From: Liolophura sinensis
Taxonomy: Eukaryota; Mollusca; Polyplacophora; Chitonida; Chitonidae
Length of the DNA: 64,000 nucleotides
Assembly (NCBI RefSeq): GCF_032854445.1
Contig: NC_088296.1
Span: 6,439,435-6,503,434, forward strand
Reading direction: 5' to 3'
Part shown: positions 24,557 to 35,836 of the stretch, in pieces
Numbering within the stretch: position 1 is the stretch's first letter
Layout of the letters: every line of letters begins with the position of its first letter
The notes under the pieces: model-generated
What the model saw: the letters and a program-made list of their open reading frames with translations, nothing else
The model's database searches: none
Told to the model about the DNA's origin: nothing
Made by a program: the position numbers and the translations under genes

Positions 24557-25248
24557 TCTCACCCATTAGACGTCACGCTTGACAGGTGTAATACCGAGGT
24601 CCGAATGATGTGCAGTGTCCAGTATTACCAAAAAGGCTGCAGTATACCATTTGCTGATTTTCGCCACCATTCCTTCAATTTGTTTAGGGTTGACTCTTGC
24701 ACATCTGATAGATACAAGCAGTTAAGTGAAAAGAAAACACACATAGCACGTTTCGATTAATGAACAAACGTGCAAGAGCGAAGAAACTATTCTGACCAAT
24801 CATTGTGTTCCTTTTAAACGCGCAGAACAGGATCAGGTGGATAAGATTTGATAGGAGAAGATTCATTGAATGATTTTGTTTAAGTTAACCCGTAACTCTT
24901 TCCAATCAGCCGCAGTAATAACTGACTCCTGGAAAATATGAGAAACTTCACACATAAAGCACCATCAAAGTGGTGGGAAAGAGGCACCGAGAGACAACAT
25001 TATTTTGCATTTTTATTTTAATGCTCAACTGCAACGCATTCAAATTTGACAAGAGTTGTTGTTAAAAATCTTCTCATGCTATTGTATAGGATTGTGAAAG
25101 ATTTCTTTGTAAAAAATAGTTTGTTAAATATTTGTAACGTTGTAAGGAAAATATGTATGCGTTTATCTTTGCCTTTATCACGTCGTGACGTCACTGGTAG
25201 TGCCCGTCATTTTTACTTAAAACTCCAGTATTTGGATTCTGAGGCCCC

Positions 25249-25325
25249 CAAACCTCGTCGTCATATGACTGAAAAAATTAAGTGCGGCGTAACATCTCAA
25301 GCACTCACTCACTCACTCACTATAT
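25249..25325 (+). mobile_element. SINE-B 3' fragment
   Basis: Ends in CTCACTCACTCACTCAC after CATATGACTGAAAAAATTAA. Another 5' part may be hidden upstream but is too diverged to claim. Confidence 0.7.
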
Positions 25326-26394
25326 GAGTCAAAATTTTTGAGCATGGCCTTAAACAATAATCAAACTCAATAAACAAATAGATCTGGCATTCCTGCAACT
25401 GTGTCAGTGTCATTTCCAGCAATATTTCCAGAAGCTTAGAGTAATTACCTTTTCCATGTCAGCTGTCTAATAATTTTCGTACAAATACGGTGTGTGTTTC
25501 ATTATTTAGAACGGATAGTCACTCAACATCTCGTTTGGCTGAGTAAATGTCAGCTCATAAAGCTTGTGGAGTTTTATGTTCGCTAAAGCCTACGGAATTA
25601 CACCAGGTTTCGGATCGTCAGTCGTCTAAACATATCAGAGAGAGGATAAACACTGCCCATTCACGTGACATGGCTTTGACATGAGCTGTGACACGCGCCG
25701 TCATTCGACGCGGGATCAAAGATAACAAAGCGCATAGGTCACCCTCTGTCAAAATGTGGGTGGTGGCCGGTATGTGTACCCCACGTGTGGACATCTCACG
25801 TGGGCAGGGGTGGAGGAGAGGACTTTACGACAAGGCAATTACACGAAATCTATAACGGATTATGGGGGCGTTACAAAAAAAGCGCCTAGCGGATCATTTT
25901 GCTTCACAAATGTAAATTAACAGTTTGTGTTTAAGTTGGCAAATAACTTGAATTTGTCTCTGAAAAAAAAAGAGAATTATATAAAAGCATTTAGAAAGGA
26001 AAAGACCCCACAAAAATGAGGTGAGAATGTGGGGGAACGATTATTGAAAAGTCTACGAAAATAAGTTTACTTTGTTCGATCAATTAAATACAGTCAAGTG
26101 TTTCAACTTTAAACTGGGATTTTATATATCGTACTTCCAGTGGCAGGCTATTCTCATGACATCTTCTGTTTTATATTCGCCTGCAGACGAAATGTTTCCA
26201 AACCTTATCTAAATTGTCTTTTACTCGTATAGCACGAGAGTTTCCAACATTAAAACTGTGTTTAGCATTTAGGTACCTAAACACCGGATAAATAGTTTTT
26301 AAAAAAACTCACATAGTAGTAAAAAAGTAAGTTAAATAGTAAGTTAAATTTCTTTAAAGAATATCTCTTGTGCAGTAAGACAGTTAAAATATTT

Positions 26395-26770
26395 TTCATT
26401 AACACGATTTCTGTGAGTATCCCATATAGGTTTATGCAGATACAAATCATTTTAGCATGCGCACGATATCTGTTATTATCACGCGAAGGTTTAAGCAGTT
26501 GGAGATTTTTATTAGCATGAGAGCAATCTCTGTTAATATCCCAGACAGTTTCAGATTATTTTTAGCGTGAGCATATTCTCTGTAGGTAGCCCATGTAGGT
26601 TTAAGCAGTTACACGTCATTTTAGCATGCGCACGATATCTGTAATTATCCCGTGTAGGTTTAAGCAGTTACACATTATTTTAGCATGCGCGCGATATCTG
26701 TAATTATCCCGTATAGGTTTAAGCAGTTACACATCTTATCATGCGCACGATGTCTGTAATTATCCCAAAA
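26395..26770. repeat. About 60-bp tandem array, six copies
   Basis: Units share GGTTTAAGCAGTTACACAT and AGCATGCGCACGATATCTG with TAATTATCCC. Copies become more diverged toward the left end. Confidence 0.88.
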
Positions 26771-26809
26771 ACTAGATTCGTCATACGTCGTCAGCAGAGT
26801 GCCTGCTTT

Positions 26810-26995
26810 TATTTATTTATTTAGATATTTGACTCTTGCTTAATACCGTACTAAACCAATATACACTTATACGATGACGGGCAGTTTTATGAGTGAGGAA
26901 ATCAATGTACCCGCAGTAAACCAGTGAAGAAATTTCAAGTTGTTGACGAACTTTCCCAGTTGTGATGTAGCTTACAGACTTGCACGGACACACGA
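26810..26995 (-). mobile_element. SINE-E-like repeat
   Basis: A TTTA tail followed by CAGTAAACCAGTGAAG, related to AGAGTAAACCACCGACGTAA at 6960-7022 and GAATAAACCACCGACCTCTG at 43390. Three partial copies of a family distinct from SINE-A apart from the tail. Confidence 0.5.
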
Positions 26996-27137
26996 GCATG
27001 ATACTTAAGCATTGTTTCCTTTAGAACTCAAACATAAAGGGAAAAGCACAAGACGTCGTGTCCCCTTTATCACAGCATTAACATTGTCCTTCGTATTGTC
27101 AGCATCTTACTTGCTCCTGGTACGTAGGAAGATCTGT

Positions 27138-27278
27138 CCGCAACCTGTTTGCTGGGACGGTTGTGGATTTTACCCCGGGCTCTGCCCGGTTTCCTACGTC
27201 CATAATACTGGCCGCCGTCGTATAAGTGGAATATTCTTGAGTACGGCGTCAAACATCAATCAAATAAATAAATAAATA
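27138..27278 (+). mobile_element. SINE-A fragment
   Basis: Core and AAATA tail, 5' truncated. Confidence 0.83.
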
Positions 27279-27934
27279 CCAGCTCCAGAGAGATAGCATT
27301 TTCGGTATTCATTCTTTGTTTTTATTTGCTTCATTCTTTGTTTTTACTCGCTTCATTCTTTGTTGTTACTTGCTTCAGAATACGGTAAAAAAATATGCAG
27401 TTATTATTGGACGCCACTCGTCTAGAATTACTCAAAATTCTGTACTGTCATCTCATTTAACACATAATACATTCCAACAACGTAAAGAGTATGGTGCTCG
27501 GAGACGCTAACTTGTCCACGAGCAGAATTTTGGTTCACTGTAGACTCATTTAATAAGCTGTACACGAAAGCTGTCATTGATCCTAATGCCCAAACCGTAC
27601 ATCGCGCTACGCGTGTTTTGTTCTCACGTGAAGCGAACTTCCGGTCGATGGCCTCGAGGCAGCATATCAGCCGTGACATTAGTGATCGGTGACATCGGCT
27701 GGACATTTTTATCCGGATTTGCCTGGCACGTAGTAGAGTGATGAATGCGGCACCTAGAAGACAGAGACTGATTTGCACGGAATACCAAATGGCAGGAAAT
27801 ACCAAATGTCCTTTAATTATACTGTATTCCTGCATAAACCGATTCTGCTGGTGGATTAAACATCTTAAAATCGGTGTATATTTTTCACCTAGCTAACCTT
27901 AAGCCATCGTGACGAAGACCTAACCATTTATGCA

Positions 27935-28068
27935 ATTATAAGAACAGTCCGGAGGACAAAGCCTTAACTGAGGTCATATGTCATGAGGCCGGATATCACC
28001 GGATAGTGTGATCATTTGCCAACTATAATAAATCAGACCGTCGTCGCTGTTCTGGTTTTACTCTCTCT
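27935..28068. repeat. Repeat F copy
   Basis: Shares GACCGTCGTCGCTGTTCTGG and GAGGCCGGATATCACCGG with the 34.3-kb copy. Adjacent to the 28-kb peptide relic. Confidence 0.6.
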
Positions 28069-28160
28069 GACTTCTTTTTATTGTGAGAATGTCAGCAAGT
28101 TCTGCAGTGACAAAAGACAGGCTGTGGTAAAAGACTGTGGAAAGAATCTAGAATACACGA

Positions 28161-28388
28161 TTAGCATGCGAATGTTTTATTGAAGTACAGTGTAACATTA
28201 GCTTCTGTAAAACCTTTGCCAAGACAAATATAAGCGTCATGTCCGACATTCGTATACCATTCGTAGTCCGTAAAAGGCGTTCCAAGTCGATAATCGCAAG
28301 ATCCATTTCCAATACAACGTTTAACACTAGCTCCAAAAGACAAAGGAATGTAAGAAATTATACAAATAAGAAATAAAGCCGGTAACAC
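28161..28388 (-). pseudogene. Relic of a small Cys-containing secreted-type peptide gene
   Basis: An open frame of 75 codons reads like a signal peptide (LPALFLICIISYIPLSFGA) followed by a 55-residue domain with four cysteines (KRCIGNGSCDY, GHDAYICLGKG, FNKTFAC-stop) and two N-glycosylation sites. It has no ATG; the codon equivalent to the ATG of the 58-kb copy is GTG, and TGA lies just upstream in frame. Related but more damaged copies occur at 9.0, 58.0 and 62.6 kb, with a partial one at 21.4 kb. It is either a decayed gene family, an exon that receives its start by splicing, or coding capacity of a dispersed element. I do not recognise the peptide and assign no function. Confidence 0.4.
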
Positions 28389-29246
28389 ACAAGAGAGAAG
28401 CGGTCATCAGTTTTCAATGATGCCGGGCAGATAGTGGATATTCCAGGCATGAATTCCATATTAAAGTTCAAATTCGTAGTCTGTGAATGAGTTCCAGGTC
28501 AAATAACACTTAAATAAGGTATCTCAGTAGCGTTTTGATTGCAGCTGTTCATAAAGGCATCATGCAGATGTAATGAGCATGGCTGCCTTTGCGGCCCCTA
28601 GCCCCATGTTAAGCGGTATTAGATACTGTTCGAAAATGACGAGCGTTGCAGACCTTTACCGAACAGATTGTCATTCAAAAGTAACGGACGATTGCGTCTT
28701 TCCCGTTAATATGTTAGGATCTCATACTACAAGAGGCGCCATCTGTGATGTTGCACGACATGCTGGTCTGTATAAAAGCTGTCTACAAGATAGACAGTTA
28801 CGCTCGGTAACCAGCGCCATCTATGTTGTTAAATGTCTTGTACGCAATAAACATGTACATAAGGACCGCCCTGATAGATGTGGCTATATACCATCATACA
28901 TGCACACCCTTGTTATGAAAAACTCCCGCATGTGGCACAAATATTGGCATAAAATGCACCGAGACAGAGCCGCATAATGACAATGTTAACTTTGTGAATG
29001 CTGTACACACTAGTACAAGCACTTGAACCCCAAAATGCATTGCGTGACATTTCCGCCAGTTTCGGCAATTCTCGGGACAGCCCTACGTATTAGTGCTCAT
29101 GTAAAAAGGCACAACCAAGCGCGGATTGTAGAATGGGACTTAGGTCATGTTTGCATGGTTCGTTCATTGATTATAAATTTGACGTCTGCTCTGCATACTT
29201 TTAGTCCTACAAACAAAGGAGACTTCTTATATAGTACATGAATATT

Positions 29247-30424
29247 GGACTGGAACACACCGACCATATACCTGCGCTCCACCCAGACACAGTAGGTATA
29301 CACTGGACTGGAACACACCGACCATATACCTGCGCTCCACCCAGACACAGTAGGTATACACTGGACTGGAACACACCGACCATATACCTGCGCTCCACCC
29401 AGACACAGTAGGTATACACTGGACTGGAACACACCGACCATATACCTGCGCTCCACCCAGACACAGTAGGTATACACTGGACTGGAACACACCGACCATA
29501 TACCTGCGCTCCACCCAGACACAGTAGGTATACACTGGACTGGAACACACCGACCATATACCTGCGCTCCACCCAGACATAGTACGTATACACTGGACTG
29601 GAACACGCCGACCTACACCTGCGCTCCACCCAGACACAGTACGTATACACTGGACTGGAACACACCGACCATAACCTGCGCTCCACCCAGGCACAGTACG
29701 TATACACTGAACTGGAACACGCCGACCTACACCTGCGCTCCACCCAGACACAGTGCATATACACTGGAATGGAACGCACCGACCATACACCTACGCTCCA
29801 CCCAGACACAGTACGTATACACTGGAATGGAACACACCGACCATAACCTGCGCTCCACCCAGACACAGTACGTATACACTGAACTGGAACACACCGACCA
29901 TAACCTGCGCTCCACCCAGACACAGTAGGTATACACTGGAATGGAACACACCGACCATAACCTGCGCTCCACCCAGGCACAGTACATACACTGGACTGGA
30001 ACACACCGACCATAACCTGCGCTCCACCCAGACACAGTACGTATACACTGAACTGGAACACACCGACCATAACCTGCGCTCCACCCAGACACAGTACGTA
30101 TACACTGGAATGGAACACACCGACCATAACCTGCGCTCCACCCAGGCACAGTACATACACTGGACTGGAACACACCGACCATAACCTGCGCTCCACCCAG
30201 ACACAGTACGTATACACTGAACTGGAACACACCGACCATACACCTGCGCTCCACCCAGACACACTACGTACACACTGGACTGGAACACACCGACCATACA
30301 CCTGCGCTCCACCCAGACACAGTACGTATACACTGGACTGGAACACACCGACCATACACCTGCGCTCCACCCAGACACAGTACGTATACACTGGACTGGA
30401 ACACAACATACACCTGCGCTCCAT
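29247..30424. repeat. 58-bp minisatellite, about 20 copies
   Basis: The unit contains GGACTGGAACACACCGACCA then CTGCGCTCCACCCAGACACA. The first six copies are nearly identical; later copies differ by 1-3-bp indels (57-60 bp) and substitutions. Stops are rare in several frames, so frames up to 405 codons arise on the minus strand. These translate to the same short motifs in rotating frame and are not genes. Confidence 0.95.
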
Positions 30425-30967
30425 CCAGACAAAGAGTGTAGATGAAATGTGGTGTTTTGTGTTTTGTGTTTTGTGTTTTTTTGATACGAAAAATAGCTAG
30501 ACAAATAATTAAATTTCTCTGCTCTTTAAATTACTTTTTATTATTATAAATCATGAATTTCAATTTTAAGTTGGGCACAAATATTAAGGAGTCCAAACGC
30601 TTTATCAGAAAGAAATACTTATTTGTACCATCAATTCGTCACGTACTCTCTCAAACCTGAACTTTTAGATTTCTCCTTCGTCTTCAATTTTGTGCACTGC
30701 ACCAAACATTGCAATGCACATACCAGTGGACCCAGTGGTTCGAAGTGTATTAGCTAATAGTGGCATTATGTTACATTTTACACTTAAATTTTTAGCCAAA
30801 CTTAGCAGCCATTGGAGTTCTCCAAATTCAAAGTATACACCACCAGCAGTTTTAGTTCATATTTAATATAATGCTATAATGCTACAACTCTTATGCTTTC
30901 GGGGTAAGTACAAAATTGAAGACATGGCTTAAAGTTAAACCTGGTATTAAGTCTTGAAGTCAAAAGA

Positions 30968-31445
30968 AAGCCAAAATATGAAGTAAGGTTCAACATACGC
31001 ACAACTGAAGACTATGAGTAAAAATACTTTCATTTAGTTTTTCAGATTTTTTAAGGGTGTTGAAAGGCATTCAAATATTTCAATACTATGGTGGGCTTTA
31101 TGAACCATACTGACGGTATGTAGTAACTCTGATATGACATCCCCTTTTCTTCCTGATGTTCGCCAGAAGAAAGGAATCTTTCCGAACATTATTTCAGTAA
31201 TGTTTTACTCATGGGTGAAAAGAGTTATTCCATTATTCAGTGTCGTGGGTAGAGTCGGAAGAACTTCCTGTGACGTCAGAGTTTCTAACCTCTGATGGTG
31301 TGGTAAGTACCACCTTACAATTCAAATGTTTGAACGCCTTTAACTCTTTTCACAAAAATCTAAAAAGTAATTAAAGTATATTGGTGCGTAGTTTTAAGTG
31401 ATCTATTTAGCGATGTCTACTTCAATTTTTAGACATCTTTTCCTT
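30968..31445. repeat. Dispersed 480-bp repeat, copy 1
   Basis: Matches 42450-42905 along its whole length, with shared blocks such as ATGAAGTAAGGTTCA and CTTCAATTTTTAGA. No gene was recognised inside. A consensus CRE (31271-31278) lies within this copy. Confidence 0.7.
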
Positions 31446-31593
31446 GAAACCAGTTCTGAACAACCTGGCCCAGACCATTAGCACAATTAGCTGACAACTA
31501 ACCTAGATTAATAAAATAAGAAATTCTCAGTAGCTGTGACATTCCTCATGTAGGATTTCGTGTCATCCTGAACGCAGGCCCCTCCTTAAATCA

Positions 31594-31775
31594 ATAGTTG
31601 TCGCAACCCCTACTGAAATAAATTACCCCTACTGAAACAATGAAATAATATTTCATTAGGGGTTGCAGTTGCAAACCCTATTGAAATATTTTTTTCAATA
31701 TGAGTTGCGCCGACAACCCCTGTTGAAGTTATTGTTTCAATAGGCGTAATTTATTTCAATAGGGCTTGATACAAT
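31594..31775. repeat. Palindromic MITE-like element (about 175 bp)
   Basis: Sequence at 31594-31640 (CGCAACCCCTACTGAAATAA...) is the near reverse complement of 31730-31772, and a second inner pair around TTTCATTAGGGGTTG nests within it. No open frame is present. The structure suggests a non-autonomous foldback element. Confidence 0.6.
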
Positions 31776-31779
31776 AGTC

Positions 31780-33830
31780 CATGTTAAGAGACAGGATGTC
31801 AGAAACTTAACCGGCCAACCCACCAAATGACCAGCAGATAGAACAACGGGTTTACACCGATGTTAAGCCGTACCTATAAAACCCCTACAAGTGGTGAAGC
31901 TGATCCTCGCGCATTCGTGATGGACACCTTGATCCCTTAGGCCTCTATCTGTACTGAGAATGGATGTACCCATAAACCGTGAGTGATCACCTGTGCATCC
32001 ATAAAGCCTGTCTGGCTGGCAATGTGGTTAATCTATGATTTCCAAGACTCTTAATAAAGGGACTGAACTCAAACTCGTTCCGTCTTTGTTCTGTGCTGTC
32101 AGAGTTGTCTCCCGCCTTACCGCGTTACTTCTCTTGTAGCCGAATTTGATCGGAAAGGAAGGACAACACTAGAACAAAGGAAGGTATCTGATCAGTTCCT
32201 GCTCTGTCCCCTGATGCTATGTTCAAACAAAGATATAACAAATGGTAATTTTTTTTAAAAAGTATTTTGGCCTGACTGAAGGGGTTGAACTCTCGCGTTA
32301 GTTCAACAAATTTAGATCTGAGCTCAAACTATGTACGCGGCAGCAGGCCCAAGCTATGGCCTTACGTACAAGTTAGTTTTCACATACGCCTTCTTAAGGG
32401 TACCTAGTATTATAAGGCTCGTGGGAAATGTTACCTTGAGAACTGATATCCTTTATGGAATTTAAATTGATACCAAATCAGCTATGTGTTAAACAAGAAT
32501 GGATGGAAGCATTCTTTTACAGCTTTTGACAGTTTGAGTATCACATATAACGAAGGCGACTAAAGCTCATAAATCTCATATTGCGCGTGCACCAGACAAA
32601 CACCTGATATCACACCAAGCCTGACCCCATCATGGCACCCGACATGAGGCCTGATATGACACCAAGCCTCACCCCAGTATGGCACCAGACATGCTACGCC
32701 TGCTTCGACACCGGACCGGTCATATATACACCAGCCTCAATTCTCTGAAGCAACTATTCCCCGCCTTTCTGTGAATACCCAACCTCTCCAGAAGGATGCA
32801 CAAACTGCGGCGTTCATCGTGCAGTCTCTAGACCCGAGGGACAGCCCATTTTGGGCTCTTAAAAGGATATAGAATCGACGCCGATTGGCTGACAGTGGAG
32901 ATAGGTTTTCCTGGGTTTTGCAGCTTTGCTCACGCTTGAATAAACCACCATATCTAAAATTCAGCTTAGGCAAAGCATAGGATGAACTGGACTGCCTCTC
33001 ACACTAGCCAATCAGAATCGATCCGCCTCCCTTTAATACAAAATACAGGAACAAGCAGATTTTCGAACTTTAAGGTCTTTAATGTTGGTCAAGAGTGATA
33101 CATATATCAAGATGTGAACCTTCAGAACTAGAGTAAATTTGTTTATTCATTTACTTATTTATTTGTTCCTTTTAGTATATAGGTCCTAATATTTACAACC
33201 CAGAGTATATAACTCGGCTTTTATCTGTCAATCCAAGCCGCCATGAAGGGCTGATTCGTGACGTCATCAGCCTCTGTTCTTCCTTAAGTGTCTCGGATAA
33301 ACGTTCAAATTTTCATACTCCTTTGTCCATCAGGAAGGAACGACGTGCTGATCTGAATGAAAACAGCTCCTCAAGAGTTAGATGCAGATTTTATACAATT
33401 TTTCAGCATTTTGTTTTACCTTTTTAATTTTTTATACACGTATCCTGTCCACTGTTCAAGCAAATCACAATACATAACCCAGAAAACACAGGAGTTGGCA
33501 AGACTCCAACCCATCTGCAATCTACAGTTGGCACTTTGCCAAGCACCGTGCGCTCAGTTTTAATTAATTTAGAAAGTGAAATGTTTTGTTTTTTTGTTTT
33601 TTTTGCCAGAATATGTAGGATCTTATGTTTGCTTCCCTATAAATGAAACAATCGACAAATTTCTTAAAAATCCTGTTGTTTTAAAATAAGAATAAAGGTT
33701 AGGGTTTTTGCAGTAAAACCGCCTGTGATATATACTTCAGTCTCGTGCTCTGTCAGTACACGCCCCGTGAATCGGGTTTATATATCTGAGTCATTTTACT
33801 GTAAAAACTGAACCTTTGTTTTTCTAATCA
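31780..33830. other. Intergenic stretch downstream of the KCNMB-like gene
   Basis: Contains two copies of an about 47-bp unit (CACACCAAGCCTGACCCCAT type) at 32600-32695 and a CRE at 33259. No gene seen. Confidence 0.6.
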
Positions 33831-33836
33831 CAGACT

Positions 33837-34112
33837 TTAATTCACATTAAAGACGTTCATTTTGGATCGAAATGACGGCCAAACAAAATAGTAAAACAAA
33901 ACAACAATGGCGGCCAGACCGATGAGACTGGTGGGTATCAGCATGCCGAGGAGAACTCTCCATTGTTCGATGACGGAGAGCAGAACTTCCGGCTCAGACT
34001 CCAGCCCCTGGTAACATGGGAACGTCTTATTGATCAACCCGTACTGCTGAACAAACTCATACACGGTCGCGTTGTTCACATCCGGGTCTCTGTTGCAGGC
34101 TATCGTTGAACA
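33837..34112 (-). CDS. Exon 2 of KCNMB-like gene: rest of loop, TM2 and stop
   Basis: The acceptor is CATTGTTGCAG|TGTTC (phase 0) and the exon encodes 91 residues, CSTIACNRDP through TM2 to KMNVFNVN and TAA. The intron is only 1.03 kb and contains a nearly full-length SINE (34826-35073). I saw no clean AATAAA signal just after the stop. Confidence 0.83.
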   Translation of the reverse strand, partial: CSTIACNRDPDVNNATVYEFVQQYGLINKTFPCYQGLESEPEVLLSVIEQWRVLLGMLIPTSLIGLAAIVVLFYYFVWPSFRSKMNVFNVN

Positions 34113-35503
34113 CTGCAACAATGTATTTATTTATTTGATAAATAAATACGCTAACTGCAACAAAAACAACAGTTAAGCGACATCGTTTGTAAAATTGTAG
34201 GTATTAAGTTTATCATTACAAGCATATCCGCTAATTTGCTACTATTTAAGTATTTACATAAACAGTTGGAATGAAACCCTAGCTGAGTAAACTGACAAGA
34301 GGCCGGGTTTCACTGGTAGCGCGTGACCATTTGGCGACTATCACCCCGTTGTCGCTGTTCTGGTCTTACTCTGTTTACTGCAGTTTTTCACCTCACTGAA
34401 GTGTACAATATATTCATAAAAATGATGGGATGTTCCAGCTGGTATTGATATGTCTCAACAATACGACTGAATAAATGTAAAAAAAATGAGGTATACAGTT
34501 AGGCTGTAGGTTTACAACGAGTCATGATGATCGTCAAGACCATCAAAACGTAAGAACACCATGCAGGCGTTTTGCGTGAGGTGCGGAGAAATCTAGTTGA
34601 AAGGCTTTACGAAATTTGCATTTAAACTTGTTAGTCAGTTTTCACAAATCACGAATGAAACTTGTTCTTTAATTCATTATTTACTCTATCAAATATGTCT
34701 ATGTTTTTCACAGACATAACTTTTTACTTTTGCGAAGTTTCACACCAGAGTTATCGCCATATAAATATTTTTAAAAAATTAGTTACATGTACGACGTTAA
34801 ATACCCATCAAATATTTATTTTTTTTTATTTATTTGATTGGTGTTTTACGCCGTGCTCAAGAATATTTCACTTATACCAAGGCAGAAAGAATTATAGTGA
34901 AAATAAACCGGACAGAGCATTGGGGAACCCACGACCATCCGCAAGTTGCTGCAAGACCTTCCCACGTACGACCGGAGAAGAAGCCGCCAAGAAGCTGAAC
35001 TTCAGCTCACAGCGACCGCATTGGTGAGGGGCTCAAGATTAATTGTGCTGCGCTAGCACCTCACAGAAGCCCCAATCTCACCAAATAAAATAAAAAATAA
35101 CAATAGTATCGATGGAACGCAAAAGTAATGAAAGTGTACCTACATGGTCCTGTTTAAGGGTTCCGTATTCAAAAGGCTGATTGTATAATGTGGCGTCGTA
35201 CACAATGGCGCCTGTGCCGCGGTCGACGTAATCAACGCTGACGTCCACGCAGGGGTACCTGGAGCGACAGGCCATGTTATCAACCTGCCAGCATGAGCAG
35301 GCCGCATTGCCCCGGTAGAGAATCCGACGTGTTGTGCAAACCGTAGGTTCCTGGAGAAAATGGCTGACGTAGGAGTAAGGCAGCGCCAACGAAATACCGA
35401 CGGCCAGCAGCGTCACGCAACAGCAGGCCATGAGCGCCACAGGCACGTAGCAGAACAGTCGACGTCCGAACGTCGTCCTCGACTTGATAGGCGTTAACGT
35501 CAT
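33837..35503 (-). CDS. KCNMB-like BK channel beta subunit, two exons, 211 aa
   Basis: Joining 35144-35503 to 33837-34112 gives a complete 211-residue protein, the length usual for calcium-activated potassium channel beta subunits. The layout is a short cytoplasmic N-terminus, TM1 (about residues 17-39, FCYVPVALMACCCVTLLAVG), a large extracellular loop with about nine cysteines, TM2 (about 179-199, LIPTSLIGLAAIVVLFYYF) and a short basic tail. Family-like marks are CRSRYPCVDVSV, CSTIACNRDP, an N-glycosylation site (NKTFPCY) and EVLLSVIEQW just before TM2. Such subunits sit in the plasma membrane and tune gating of Slo1 channels; that role here is inferred from the family. The start ATG (35501-35503) has A at -3. 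Nothing is truncated. Another two-TM Cys-loop family cannot be excluded. Confidence 0.8.
34232..34384. repeat. Repeat F (ACTGACAAGAGGCCGGGTTT type), reference copy
   Basis: A 150-bp dispersed repeat with AACTGACAAGAGGCCGGGTT and GTTGTCGCTGTTCTGGTCTT. Other copies are near 27935-28068, 60880-61012 and 61700-61858. No coding content recognised. This copy lies in the KCNMB-like region just beyond exon 2, inside the intron. Confidence 0.65.
34826..35073 (-). mobile_element. SINE-A in the KCNMB-like intron
   Basis: Sense relative to the host gene, full to GAAGCCCC at 35073, only about 70 bp from the exon 1 donor. The core has a small deletion around AGGCAGAAAGAAT. Confidence 0.85.
35144..35503 (-). 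CDS. Exon 1 of KCNMB-like gene: TM1 and first half of the Cys loop
   Basis: Encodes 120 residues from MTLTPIKSRTTFGRR through TM1 to GTLKQDH. The donor must be GACCAT|GTAGGT (phase 0), because only this joins exon 2 in the reading frame that continues the Cys loop. The stronger-looking GTAG|GTACAC four bases on would shift the frame. Confidence 0.82.
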
Positions 35504-35828
35504 CGTCGCGTTCGTGGCTCTCGATATATGAAAATTCGGAGTGTAAAGATAGCAGAATCTTTTGTTTATAAAGTATCCGTGTGGGCTGATGTCATTGAGG
35601 TATATATGGCATTAAAAACCTGCTAAGGAAATCACAATATGTAGGTATAGTCCAAATAAAGTCAGTGAGCCCGGACGATTTGACAATCGTTTCACACACA
35701 AACTCTTAAAAACTCCAAATGAAACACTGTGTTCCTGGCGATCTGATTAAGATCGTTTTAACCACAAAATCCTACGTCCAAATAACGTTTACAGTTTTAA
35801 CAACCAAAAGAGAGCACAAGTGTTGTAC

Positions 35829-35836
35829 TGACGTCA
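35829..35836. promoter_or_regulatory. Consensus CRE upstream of the KCNMB-like gene
   Basis: TGACGTCA stands about 325 bp upstream of the KCNMB-like start codon. It is one of eight such palindromes in the left half of the window. No TATA box was recognised between it and the ATG. Confidence 0.3.

Larger units (their letters stand above)
23180..26390. other. Intergenic stretch
   Basis: Contains a SINE-A at 24.3 kb, a SINE-B end at 25.25 kb and two CRE palindromes (23398 and 25186). No coding region is supported. Confidence 0.6.

Noticed and set aside
27428-27835. A 135-codon minus-strand frame with a possible membrane segment (CLLGAAFITLL)
   Set aside because: I could not find convincing splice borders or a family match. 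It remains a possible exon but is below what I can support.
28573-28977. A 134-codon plus-strand frame with scattered cysteines
   Set aside because: Its start overlaps a flank repeated at 22.4 and 58.7 kb, and no family or splice evidence supports it.
29207-30424. Open frame of 405 codons with regular Cys/Trp motifs on the minus strand
   Set aside because: It is read-through of a 58-bp minisatellite that is open in several frames; the peptide motif rotates frame every unit.
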